DNA from: Methanobrevibacter sp.
GTDB lineage: Archaea; Methanobacteriota; Methanobacteria; Methanobacteriales; Methanobacteriaceae
Direction of reading: 5' to 3'
Length of the DNA: 64,000 nt
NCBI RefSeq assembly: GCF_015062935.1
Contig: NZ_SUTM01000009.1
Span: 40,688-104,687 of the forward strand
Shown here: positions 1 through 8,460 of the stretch, in pieces
Layout of the letters: every line of letters starts with the position of its first letter
How positions within the stretch are numbered: position 1 is the first letter of the stretch
Made by a program: the position numbers and the translations under genes
Notes under the pieces: model-generated
Told to the model about the DNA's origin: nothing
Databases searched by the model: none
The model's input: the letters and a program-made list of their open reading frames with translations, nothing else

Positions 1-52
1 CATCTTATCACCTGTTAAATATTTTTATAACTTAAAATTAAAATAGTATACT

Positions 53-634
53 ATGCAGACTAATAGATTTGAAACATTTATCGATGCAATTATTGCGATT
101 ATCATAACTGTTTTAGTATTGAAAATTCCTCAACCGGCAACACCAACATTAGCCGGAGTTATGGAACTAAATTACATCTATATTGCATATTTAATCAGTT
201 TTTTAATATTATTCAATATCTGGTATGCAAACCACAACCTGTTTCAGGCAGTGGACAACATCAGCAATAGAGCAGTTTGGATTTATGGAATAATGACATT
301 CATCATTTCCCTGCTCCCTTACTTTACAATATGGCTTGCAAATCACATTTATTCAATTCCGGCTGAGACAATGTTCGGACTGATTTTCATTGCAACACAC
401 ATATTGAATACATTCGCTACACGGGAAATATATGCCAGCAACCCTTATAATGAAGAGTTAAAAGCCATGAATAACGACAGTCATTATCTGAGTCTGCCGA
501 TGATTGTCCTGATTATAGGATTCATATTAACCTACACAGTCTATGTTCCGGGAATATACATTTCATGTCTGATTTCAATCATCATGTGGATTGTACTAGG
601 CAGAATTGTTAGGAGTGATAATAATGGAAACTGA
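53..634 (+). CDS. TMEM175-like (DUF1211) potassium channel, copy 1
   Basis: The 193-residue protein is almost entirely hydrophobic, with about six membrane segments. The first helix begins RFETFIDAIIAI, which resembles the RFSDAxxAI signature of prokaryotic TMEM175 (DUF1211) channels, although the usual FSD triplet reads FID here. Family members are leak-type K+ channels that assemble as homotetramers. The 3' end overlaps the next gene by 11 bp, and that gene encodes a clear paralogue, so the two are probably cotranslated and may co-assemble. The family call comes from the motif and topology; ion selectivity is an inference. Confidence 0.75.
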   Translation: MQTNRFETFIDAIIAIIITVLVLKIPQPATPTLAGVMELNYIYIAYLISFLILFNIWYANHNLFQAVDNISNRAVWIYGIMTFIISLLPYFTIWLANHIYSIPAETMFGLIFIATHILNTFATREIYASNPYNEELKAMNNDSHYLSLPMIVLIIGFILTYTVYVPGIYISCLISIIMWIVLGRIVRSDNNGN

Positions 635-1187
635 ACGATTTGAAGCTTTAATTGATGCAATTCTAGCAATTATCATTACAATTATTGTTTTGGAAATTCC
701 ATTGGCATCTACCGGAAGTTGGGAATCATTATTTGAGCTTAAATATGAATTTGCAATTTATGCAATTAGTTTTATAGTATGCTTTAACTTCTGGAACTTT
801 AACAACAACATATACAGTATCGTCAATAGAATCGACTATAAAGTCATTTGGACAACAGGAATTTCATTATTTGTATTTTCATTATTGCCTTACCTGACAA
901 CTTTTGTTGCTGAAAATTTCTATTTATTTTTCCCGCAATTTTTATACGGCCTGGATTTCATTGTTACAGCAATATTGTCCTTGTTAATAGGAAAATTCCT
1001 CATACAAGCAGATCCTGGAAATATTGCACTGCAAATTGCAATGAAACCTCAGCCAATGTACGGTACAATAATTATCGTCATAATAGGTATGATAATTGGT
1101 TATTTTGCATATCCACCAGCAATAATTATCTGTTGTCTTCTCTCAATTATTGGAGTTTGGACAATTCCAAAATTAATTAATGTTTAA
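624..1187 (+). CDS. TMEM175-like (DUF1211) potassium channel, copy 2
   Basis: I place the start at 624 (METERFEALID), because a GGAGTGAT ribosome binding site lies just upstream. An in-frame ATG at 606 is also open but has no site. The 187-residue product has the same RFExxIDAIxAI first helix and about six membrane segments as its upstream neighbour. The two proteins differ in many loop residues, so this is an old tandem duplication rather than a recent one. The pair could form a heteromeric channel, which I infer only from the overlap and homology. A hairpin terminator follows the stop codon directly. Confidence 0.75.
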   Translation: METERFEALIDAILAIIITIIVLEIPLASTGSWESLFELKYEFAIYAISFIVCFNFWNFNNNIYSIVNRIDYKVIWTTGISLFVFSLLPYLTTFVAENFYLFFPQFLYGLDFIVTAILSLLIGKFLIQADPGNIALQIAMKPQPMYGTIIIVIIGMIIGYFAYPPAIIICCLLSIIGVWTIPKLINV

Positions 1188-1230
1188 TTAGGGCATTGAC
1201 AACCCTAATACCATTTATTTTTTTAAATTT
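1187..1230 (+). terminator. Hairpin terminator after the TMEM175 pair
   Basis: A perfect 7-bp stem (ATTAGGG at 1187-1193, CCCTAAT at 1203-1209) encloses a 9-base loop and is followed by a T-rich run ending near 1230. It begins in the stop codon of the second channel gene and separates it from the convergent pilin gene. Confidence 0.55.
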
Positions 1231-1277
1231 AATAAACTGGATGCTATTGAGACAAATACAAAAAAACCTGAATCAAA

Positions 1278-1457
1278 TCAAAAATATTTTTCCAAAATTT
1301 CAAGTTCCCTGTTAAATTCTTTAACCTCCTTTGATGCAATTTCATCACTTAAATCACTGACATAATTATTGTACATATAGATTGCCAGCAATACTACAAC
1401 AATTATGCCTCCGAAGAGCAAAATGAATTCTGCGGAAGCCTGACCTTTGTTATCCAT
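1278..1457 (-). CDS. Small class III signal peptide (archaeal pilin-like) protein
   Basis: This 59-residue gene begins MDNKGQASAEF, followed by a hydrophobic helix of about 18 residues and a charged, probably helical tail ending EILEKYF. The KGQxSxEF signature defines class III signal peptides, which an EppA-type prepilin peptidase cleaves between G and Q. The mature protein would be a short pilin subunit or minor pilin. Its ATG overlaps the stop codon of the upstream tadC-like gene by one base (TAATG), so the two are translationally coupled. That links the subunit to its likely assembly platform. No assembly ATPase or peptidase lies in this window. Confidence 0.8.
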   Translation of the reverse strand: MDNKGQASAEFILLFGGIIVVVLLAIYMYNNYVSDLSDEIASKEVKEFNRELEILEKYF

Positions 1458-2383
1458 TAAAATCCCCCCATAAGAATTTCTGCACCGAATGTGGAAATGA
1501 TATAAAAAATTCCAAATGATGCTGCAAGCAATGGCAGAGAGAACTTGAATCCCTTTTTAATATCACCATACATTATAATACTGATTATGAAACCAACTAA
1601 AAGGGAATGAATAATCAGATAAATTTCCCCCGCTATCGGAGCAGTTAGAATAATTTCCGAATCCATCCCATAGTTCTGCATGAAATCAGAATAGACACCA
1701 ACCATACCAATCGCAAATGGAGTTGCAATAATTGCTGAGATAATCAGAAACATTACCGACATCATTACAGCAGACTTTCTCTCCCTTTTAAGTGCCATCA
1801 AATCCCTTAAGTCGTCAGAAACATCCAGCAATACTGTTGAAATACTTGATCCGCTTTTACGACCATCCAAAATAATTGCAAAAATTCTCTCCAATTCCTT
1901 GGATTTCAATCTTTTGCTCATTGCACGCCATGCCTCATCAAAATTGCGACCCATTCTAATTTCAATGATTGTTCTACGCATTTCATCGTACAATGGCCCA
2001 CTTCCGTACTGCGACATATCCTCCATTGCGTTTTCGAAACTCAATCCAACCTGGAGCATGCTTGAAAGCTGCCTTAAAAAGTCAGGTGCTGTTTTTTCAA
2101 TTTCCTGCGCTCGTCTTTCCTGCTGGACAATAACATATGTTAAAAGTCCCGGAATAATGAAAAAGGGCAATATCAACACGGATAACGGCAAGTTGAAAAT
2201 CATTATTGTTAATGCCAAAGCAATTTCCAGTGTTAAAATGAAAATCATAATTATTGCCAAAACATTACTTGCTTCAGTAAAAATAGCCCCACTCAGCAAA
2301 AATTCCTGTAATTTTGATAAATATTTTTCTGGAACATTATTGTCTAAAAATACTGATAAATCATTGATTAATTTGAATTTCAT
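1457..2383 (-). CDS. TadC-like type II secretion F-domain protein (pilus assembly platform)
   Basis: The 308-residue membrane protein has an N-terminal amphipathic region, two membrane helices at about residues 40-85, and a central cytoplasmic segment (APDFLRQLSSMLQVGLSFENAM) typical of GspF/TadC domains. Three more membrane helices lie near residues 200-300. Such proteins form the inner-membrane platform on which the pilus ATPase assembles pilins. It is coupled to the downstream class III pilin. A second, truncated copy lies upstream beyond trkH, and its first ~136 residues are nearly the same. The matching ATPase (TadA/PilB-like) is not in the window. Confidence 0.85.
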   Translation of the reverse strand: MKFKLINDLSVFLDNNVPEKYLSKLQEFLLSGAIFTEASNVLAIIMIFILTLEIALALTIMIFNLPLSVLILPFFIIPGLLTYVIVQQERRAQEIEKTAPDFLRQLSSMLQVGLSFENAMEDMSQYGSGPLYDEMRRTIIEIRMGRNFDEAWRAMSKRLKSKELERIFAIILDGRKSGSSISTVLLDVSDDLRDLMALKRERKSAVMMSVMFLIISAIIATPFAIGMVGVYSDFMQNYGMDSEIILTAPIAGEIYLIIHSLLVGFIISIIMYGDIKKGFKFSLPLLAASFGIFYIISTFGAEILMGGF

Positions 2384-2520
2384 AGAATAATATTATTTTT
2401 TAATGAATATAAAGTATTGGTTATTTGTTAAATCAATTTTATGGAGTTAAAACAATGATTATATCAATCTAAAGCCAAATGTAATATCCGAAATATTGCT
2501 TTTAAATCAAAATGCAAAAA

Positions 2521-3954
2521 TTATCTCTTAAATATTTCGAAAAATGCCCTCATTGTAATCAGTACTGGATAAATTTCAAGCCTTCCGATCCACATGTTAA
2601 AAATGCCTATGACTTTAAGTGGAAGTTCCAGTGCCTGTGACATCTGCCCAATTTCCAAACCTACATTACCCTGCATGGAAATGGTGAAAAATAACGAATC
2701 AAAAGGGTCATGCCCATATAAACATAGCAATGCCCAGGTAATCAGTATGCACAGGAAATACAAAGTCATGAAGTTTCCGCTTTGTGCTGCCAAATCGTCA
2801 GTGAGTTTTTTATTGGAAACTTTAACCGAAACGATACTACCCTCAGGAGACCATATCTCACGTGAATTTTTATAGATTCCCTTAAAAAATGTGATAACCC
2901 TCATCAATTTAAGTGCACCCACAGTAGATCCAGTAGAACCACCAATAAGCATCAGACTAATTATGATAAATATTGCAAATGGCGGCCAACCGCCCATAAC
3001 AATTGAGCTTTCTATACTTGCCCCAGTTGTCGTGATGGCAGATACTACAACAAACAAAATATCCATAGAGACAATCTGAGATGTGAAATATATTAATAAT
3101 GTTGAAATTGCTATTAAACTGATCATAACCTGAAATTGCCTATCATAAATTAATGACTTTCCACGAGTCTTGATAATATTATAATGAACTACAAAGCTTG
3201 TTGCACCCAATATCATTAAAATAATTGTGATAAAATAAATTATTTCATCATTGTAAAATCCAATGTTTGCATTCTTTACGCTCATACCTCCTGTTGAGAT
3301 GATACTAAATGTATTGCAAACTGAATCAAAAATAGGCATTCCTGCCAGAGAATATAGAGTTATTCCAAAAACAGTGTAAATTACATAAATTTTAAGAAAC
3401 TGCTTTATTGTAGCTTTTGTAGATGGCTTAATGTAATCGTCACGAGCTTCTGACCTGTATAATTTCGAGGACACCCTTCCAGGCTTGGTTAAAACAGATA
3501 TTATCATGACAATAATTCCTAACCCGCCAATCCACTGTTGAAATCCCCTAAAAAACAGTATACTGTGAGGCAGAGCCTCCACATCAGGATAAATTGTAAT
3601 TCCACTGCCTGTTAAAGCGGACATACTTTCAAAAAGACCATCAACAATATTTAAACCGGTAACCAATTGAAATATTACTCCCCCAACGATTCCAGCCCAT
3701 AACCATGAAAGAGAAGAAACAATCATCGCATGTTTCAGGCGCATTTCATTAATTGCATATTTATTTAACACATTTACGCAAATCAATCCCAGAAAAACAG
3801 ATACTGATGAAGGCACTAAAAAACTTACTGCATTAAATTCAAGATATATCAAATCAACAATAATCGGAACCAAACACATAACGCCAATCCCAATCATTAA
3901 AAGACCCATATTCCTAGCGATAATCAACAAGTCATTCTTATTAATATATCTCAT
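2521..3954 (-). CDS. trkH: Trk-type potassium uptake protein TrkH
   Basis: The 477-residue integral membrane protein has the repeated membrane-pore-membrane architecture of TrkH/KtrB K+ transporters. Filter-like segments are visible as TGSGITIYPD, STGGMSV, TTGAS and GNVGLEIG, with further conserved GGSTGSTVGALK and QWIGGLGIIV stretches. It would import K+ together with a cytoplasmic TrkA ring, and no trkA gene is nearby. It sits between a complete and a truncated copy of a tadC-like gene, an unusual position for a housekeeping transporter. A purine-rich GAGGG stretch precedes the ATG. Confidence 0.9.
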   Translation of the reverse strand: MRYINKNDLLIIARNMGLLMIGIGVMCLVPIIVDLIYLEFNAVSFLVPSSVSVFLGLICVNVLNKYAINEMRLKHAMIVSSLSWLWAGIVGGVIFQLVTGLNIVDGLFESMSALTGSGITIYPDVEALPHSILFFRGFQQWIGGLGIIVMIISVLTKPGRVSSKLYRSEARDDYIKPSTKATIKQFLKIYVIYTVFGITLYSLAGMPIFDSVCNTFSIISTGGMSVKNANIGFYNDEIIYFITIILMILGATSFVVHYNIIKTRGKSLIYDRQFQVMISLIAISTLLIYFTSQIVSMDILFVVVSAITTTGASIESSIVMGGWPPFAIFIIISLMLIGGSTGSTVGALKLMRVITFFKGIYKNSREIWSPEGSIVSVKVSNKKLTDDLAAQSGNFMTLYFLCILITWALLCLYGHDPFDSLFFTISMQGNVGLEIGQMSQALELPLKVIGIFNMWIGRLEIYPVLITMRAFFEIFKR

Positions 3955-4168
3955 ACAATACCCTCACCAATTAACATATTATTATTGAAAAATATACTAT
4001 ATAAATATTAAAGTAATATACATTTTACAATAAAGTCTAAAAATATCTCACCATATAAAAAAAAGTTTTTAATTATAAGTTTACAATAATATAATCTTAT
4101 TTTTACTAAAAATAAGCCCATATTACTAAATAAAAATTAACAATATTTATTAAAATGAACACTGACCA

Positions 4169-4579
4169 TTAACTCATTACATCATACAATGGCCCACTTC
4201 CGTACTGCGACATGTCCTCCATTGCGTTTTCGAAACTGAGTCCCACCTGCAGCATGCTTGACAATTGCCTTAAAAAGTCCGGAGCAGTTTTTTCAATTTC
4301 CTGCGCTCTTTTTTCCTGCTGAACAACAACATATGTGAAAAGACCCGGAATTATGAAAAAGGGCAATATTAATACAGATAATGGCAAGTTAAAAACAGTT
4401 ATTGTTAATGTCAAAGCAATTTCGAATATTACAATAACAATTATGAGAATAGCTAAAACTTTACTTGCATCTGTAAAAATAGCTCCACTCAGCAAAAATT
4501 CCTGTAATTTAGATAAATATTTTTCAGGAATATTATTGTCTAAAAATACTATTAAATTATCAAATAATTTGAATTTCAT
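4169..4579 (-). pseudogene. Truncated second copy of the tadC-like gene
   Basis: The 136 codons from ATG 4579 are closely similar to the first ~136 residues of the complete TadC-like protein (308 residues). They end at GPLYDVMS where the full protein continues GPLYDEMRRT. Similarity covers the two N-terminal membrane helices and the APDFLRQLSSML segment, then stops abruptly. DNA identity is especially high towards the 3' end, for instance around the run ACAATGGCCCACTTCCGTAC at 4187-4206. The upstream region also resembles that of the complete copy. The F domain is broken and the C-terminal helices are absent, so I call it a pseudogene, although a short product could still be made. An in-frame TTG at 4585 is a less likely start. 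Confidence 0.8.
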
Positions 4580-4688
4580 AAACAAATATTAGAAATTAAA
4601 GCATATAAAGTGTGGGTTGTATTCAAAATCAATTTTACAATATGAAAACAAGATTTATGTTCCTATTGATTGCAGGATATAATATAGA

Positions 4689-6092
4689 TTATATCGCTAC
4701 AATTTTCAAATAATTAGTTTTTTTAGATTCACCCAATGGCAATCCTCCAGTAATAACAATCAAATCCCCCTTATTTAAGTTGAACTCCTCCTGAGCAATC
4801 CTTCTGGCATTTTCAACCATTTCATCAGTATTTTCATAAATGTGTGTTTTTACTGGTTTGACTCCAAAATTTAAAATAACTTTATCAGCAATGCGATAAG
4901 ACGGACAACAAGCCAATATTGTTGAGTTTGGCCTTAAATTACTGATTTTACGAGCAGTAAAACCTGTCAGAGTAGGAGTAACAATCAGTTTAATGTCTGA
5001 ATATTCAACTGCTTCAACAACAAGTTTTGCAATTGTATCGCTTATGCCAATAGACCCCTTGTAGGCAGTATGCTCCGTATAGTCGATTGTGGATTCCACA
5101 TATTCACAGATTCTGCTCATTATTTCAACTGACTGGACAGGATATTTACCGATAGTTGTTTCACCTGACAGCATGACACAGTCCGTTCCATCCAATACTG
5201 CATTTGCCACATCCGAAACCTCTGCTCTTGAAGGTCGTGGATTTTCATACATAGAAGCCAGCATTTCAGTAGCAACTATTGCAAACTTGCCTTTTTCACG
5301 GCATTTTTTAATGATGCTCTTTTGAAGCATCGGTAATTTCTCCATCGCAACTTCAACACCCAAATCGCCACGGGCAACCATAATCCCATCGGATTCATCA
5401 ATTATCTCATCAATATTTTCAATACCCATACGGCTTTCAATTTTGGAAATAATTAGCGCATCTCCGCCAGAAGCATCAATAATTTTTCGAGCTGCAATGA
5501 CATCTTCCCTTGTATTTACAAAGGACAATGCGAGATAGTCGCACGCATGTTTTGCTGCAAAGGCAATGTCTGTCCTATCCACTTCACTGATGAAATCCAG
5601 TTTCAAATCAACACCCGGAACATTAATGGTTTTGTGATTCTGAATTTTACCCTTGCCTAATGCCTCCAATACAACAAAATCATCGCCCCTGTCAATGACT
5701 TCAAGCTCAAGCAATGCATTGTCCACAAGCACTTTGTCCCCCACATTTATGAAATCAATTGCATCACTGTGGTTAACTCCAAATTCATTTTCATTGCCTA
5801 AAATGCAAGTCTTGCTCATTCGAATAGTGTCCCCTTTTTGAAGGCTTACACCATCACCCTCAAATTCCAGAGTTCTGAACTCAGGTCCTTTGGTGTCATA
5901 CATGATGGCAATAGGCACATCACATACCCTACGCACTTGACGGACAACATCTATTGTATTCAGTATGTCCTCTTGTGTGGCATGGCTAAGATTGATACGT
6001 GCACAGTCCATGCCATTATTAACCATTTCACTCATAACCTCAACGGAATTGCAAGCAGGACCCACACTGCAAATAATTTTTGTTTTTTTCAT
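4689..6092 (-). CDS. pyk: Pyruvate kinase
   Basis: The 467-residue protein has the full set of pyruvate kinase motifs. These include MKKTKIICSVGPA at the N-terminus, the ARINLSHA nucleotide/Mg region, ISKIESRMGIENID with the catalytic lysine, VARGDLGVE, ATEMLASM and the SGETTIGKYP loop. It converts phosphoenolpyruvate and ADP to pyruvate and ATP in the cytosol. Its length is normal for an enzyme lacking the extra C-terminal PEP-utiliser domain. A GGTGAT ribosome binding site supports the start. It appears to be a single-gene unit; a possible gene remnant lies just upstream. Confidence 0.97.
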   Translation of the reverse strand: MKKTKIICSVGPACNSVEVMSEMVNNGMDCARINLSHATQEDILNTIDVVRQVRRVCDVPIAIMYDTKGPEFRTLEFEGDGVSLQKGDTIRMSKTCILGNENEFGVNHSDAIDFINVGDKVLVDNALLELEVIDRGDDFVVLEALGKGKIQNHKTINVPGVDLKLDFISEVDRTDIAFAAKHACDYLALSFVNTREDVIAARKIIDASGGDALIISKIESRMGIENIDEIIDESDGIMVARGDLGVEVAMEKLPMLQKSIIKKCREKGKFAIVATEMLASMYENPRPSRAEVSDVANAVLDGTDCVMLSGETTIGKYPVQSVEIMSRICEYVESTIDYTEHTAYKGSIGISDTIAKLVVEAVEYSDIKLIVTPTLTGFTARKISNLRPNSTILACCPSYRIADKVILNFGVKPVKTHIYENTDEMVENARRIAQEEFNLNKGDLIVITGGLPLGESKKTNYLKIVAI

Positions 6093-6151
6093 ACAGAAAT
6101 CACCAAATAGATTTTAATTAATTAAATATTAGAAAATTATTGAATTTAAAA

Positions 6152-6241
6152 CTAATTATTTAGTTTTTTGTTAAAAATCTGCTTAAATCCATACCCCATA
6201 GAAATTCCAAATAGAAAATGATATATTAATGTAAGAATATT
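6152..6241 (-). pseudogene. Possible C-terminal remnant of a membrane protein
   Basis: Between pyk and the DUF4013 gene, the minus strand stays open for 29 codons between two TAG stops. The translation (LIYHFLFGISMGYGFKQIF near its centre) looks like the last membrane helix and basic tail of a protein. There is no convincing start apart from an internal ATG at 6199. The stretch is too short to assign a family and may be chance; I read it as a possible decayed gene end. Confidence 0.25.
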
Positions 6242-6332
6242 CTATGAGAATGCTTTGAAAAAGAAAAAAAGATGGTGAAATAATATTCACCTAATTATTT
6301 GTTATACGTCAGTATCTCTTTAAAAAATAGGT

Positions 6333-7046
6333 TTAATTTACATCAGAGTATAATAAACCGGTTGCCCTACCGTTGAAGAAAACAAGATAAACACCTAAGA
6401 TACCCATCAATATTCCTCCAACAATATTATTCCATTGACCGATTAAACCTACAACGAATAATAAAATAAATGATATGACAACGACAAGGATTACGAATAC
6501 AATTACTTTTAAAATTCCTACTTTTGAAAGGTCTCCAACTGCTTCACCAATGGATAATGCATATCCTAAATCTTCGGTTTTAGCTAATCTGCATTGACCC
6601 ATCATTAATGCAAATGAGAAAATTATTGATAAAATAATAGAAATTAATCCAGATAACCAGTGCTGGAAGATTACTGCTAAAATTGCACCAATGATGATTG
6701 GGATAATCATATAAACAATATTTACAACAAAATATTTTACCCCATTGATAAATTGTCTCATGAAGTCAATGCCAGGAGCATCATTTCTTTTTTCAATACC
6801 GTATTTAATAATGTCCAATTCATAACCAGTGATAACGAATCCAATGATTAAAGCTATTATGATTCCTATAGTACCAGAACCGATAACTGCAAATACATTT
6901 TTAGCCATATTTCCAAACATGATACCGCTAACAGTACCTGCAATAGCTATTCCTAAAATAATACCTAAAATAATATATATTACCAATGCTTTAATGTTAT
7001 GAAGTGGATAAACTAAAGCATCGCTAATTATTTCACCTAATTCCAT
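6333..7046 (-). CDS. DUF4013 family membrane protein
   Basis: The 237-residue protein starts MELGEIISDALVYPLHNIKAL, typical of the DUF4013 family common in Methanobacteriales. It has about six membrane helices and small polar loops (KNDAPGIDF-like region, LAKTEDLGYAL). The function of the family is not known. A second member lies at about 60 kb, with the same N-terminal amphipathic entry helix and an FNGRATGLLYSD-like C-terminus. A GGTGAATT site precedes the start. A short inverted repeat (ATAACT/AGTTAT at 7077-7091) lies in its leader. Confidence 0.75.
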   Translation of the reverse strand: MELGEIISDALVYPLHNIKALVIYIILGIILGIAIAGTVSGIMFGNMAKNVFAVIGSGTIGIIIALIIGFVITGYELDIIKYGIEKRNDAPGIDFMRQFINGVKYFVVNIVYMIIPIIIGAILAVIFQHWLSGLISIILSIIFSFALMMGQCRLAKTEDLGYALSIGEAVGDLSKVGILKVIVFVILVVVISFILLFVVGLIGQWNNIVGGILMGILGVYLVFFNGRATGLLYSDVN

Positions 7047-7489
7047 TTTAATTCACCTTTTAATTTGATAAACTCCATAACTTTGAGTTATAATTAGTTA
7101 TATTCAGAAGAATATTTAAATGTTTTTAAAAATAGAACTTTTATATCTCAAATTTATTTAAAATTAACAAAAATTAATGAAAAAACAAGGTTTTATTCAA
7201 TGAATTTTAAAAAAAAATATATAATTTTTTATCATAAGCACATCCATAACTTTTAATTTGATGAACATACAAATAATGCTGATTGTTTGAATTCAAGTTT
7301 TTAATCACAAAAACACCATTATACATATTATACTCCTATTTTCCAAATTAATCCCTTAAAAATGAAAAAGATTTTTAAGATAAGTTGAACAAAATAATAA
7401 AATAACAATAGAAGATAAATTTTAATCAAATAACATATAACAAAAATATTTAAAAAAATAAAAATACAATATAAAAATTAGTGATTCAA
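7047..7489. other. 443-bp AT-rich intergenic region
   Basis: This divergent spacer holds the promoters of the minus-strand DUF4013 gene and the plus-strand STAS gene. A perfect inverted repeat with a three-base loop (ATAACT at 7077-7082, AGTTAT at 7086-7091) lies 30 bp upstream of the DUF4013 start and could be an operator. Candidate TATA boxes occur on both sides (for example near 7445-7460 for the STAS gene). I see no ORF with coding character and no RNA gene. Confidence 0.4.
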
Positions 7490-7789
7490 ATGGACATTAC
7501 AAAAAATTATAATGGAAAAGAATTGACAATTAAAGTTGGAGATCGTATTGATACTGTAACCGCACCAGATTTTGAAAATGAAATACTTGACGAAATGGGT
7601 AAATTCGATTCATTGATTATTGATTTTTCCAACCTAGAATACATTTCAAGTGCAGGATTGCGTGTTTTAATTGCAACACAAAAGAAATTAAAACCTGAAA
7701 ACATTCCAATGACTATCAAAAAGGTTAATGACACAATTAATGAAATATTTAAAATGTCCGGGTTTGATAAAATATTAGAGATAGAATGA
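7490..7789 (+). CDS. STAS-domain anti-sigma factor antagonist-like protein (RsbV type)
   Basis: The 99-residue protein is a single STAS domain. The phosphorylation loop reads NLEYISSAGLRVLI, matching the D/N-x-x-x-x-SSAGLR signature in which the first serine is phosphorylated by a partner kinase. I start at ATG 7490 because GTGAT at 7481-7485 forms the ribosome binding site. The stop overlaps the next gene (ATGA), which encodes the predicted kinase. In bacteria the unphosphorylated form binds the kinase and releases a sigma factor. Archaea lack such sigma factors, so the final target must be something else. Confidence 0.88.
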   Translation: MDITKNYNGKELTIKVGDRIDTVTAPDFENEILDEMGKFDSLIIDFSNLEYISSAGLRVLIATQKKLKPENIPMTIKKVNDTINEIFKMSGFDKILEIE

Positions 7790-8160
7790 ACTCCATTTCA
7801 TTAAAACCAGAATTAAAAGAGTTATACACTTTAAATGAGTTTATTTCAAATGAACTCGAAGAAGAAAATTTTCAAGTCAGTCTAATTGTTGAAGAGATAT
7901 TCGTCAATATTGTCAAATACTCAAAAACTGATTTCATCAAAGTTAATGTTGAATTTAAAAAACCAACATTAACAATGGAATTTATTGACAATGGAATTGA
8001 ATTTAATCCTCTTTTAAAAGAAAATCCACAACTCCCCGAAAACATTGATGAAGCAGAAATTGGAGGGTTAGGGATTATGTTAACAAAAGAAATCTCAGAT
8101 GAATTAAACTACAAATACGTGAATAACGAAAATCATTTGAAAATTGTTAAAAATGTATAA
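7786..8160 (+). CDS. RsbW-like serine kinase/anti-sigma-factor-like HATPase
   Basis: The 124-residue protein is a minimal GHKL (HATPase_c_2) domain. It shows the N box (LIVEEIFVNIVKYSK), the G1 box (MEFIDNGIEFNP) and a short G2 region (EIGGLGIMLTKEISDEL). It should phosphorylate the serine of the STAS protein encoded immediately upstream; the two genes overlap by 4 bp. In bacterial partner switching the kinase also holds a regulatory protein inactive. Here the held partner is unknown. The call as the switch kinase rests on the domain and the gene context together. Confidence 0.87.
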   Translation: MNSISLKPELKELYTLNEFISNELEEENFQVSLIVEEIFVNIVKYSKTDFIKVNVEFKKPTLTMEFIDNGIEFNPLLKENPQLPENIDEAEIGGLGIMLTKEISDELNYKYVNNENHLKIVKNV

Positions 8161-8460
8161 TAATTCATAAGATTCACAATTACATTTTAAATCCCCAAAC
8201 AATACTCCAAATCACTCAAACAAAGAGTACCTGCCCCCAAATATTAGGTATTGTATCGCCTAATACTAAAATCACCATTAAAAACAGATAACCATAATAA
8301 TCTATTTTTTAACTAAAATAACAGACATAAATAAAACAAACTAATTAAAATGAAATTCCAAACAATATTAAATTTATCTAATATCTGAATCAATACACCT
8401 TGTAAAAATTAGCTAAAAATGTTAAATTTAATATAACAATAAATTAAATAAATAACCATA
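8161..8460. other. 300-bp intergenic region with an inverted repeat
   Basis: The spacer separates the kinase gene from the two phosphatase genes. It contains an inverted repeat (TATTAGG at 8242-8248, CCTAATA at 8259-8265, 10-base spacer) that could be an operator or RNA hairpin. An AT-rich stretch before 8461 can serve as the promoter of the phosphatase pair. I see no coding sequence. Confidence 0.35.

Noticed and set aside
1899..2390. Long open frame on the plus strand opposite tadC
   Set aside because: It is the antisense shadow of a well-supported gene and has no family features or ribosome binding site.
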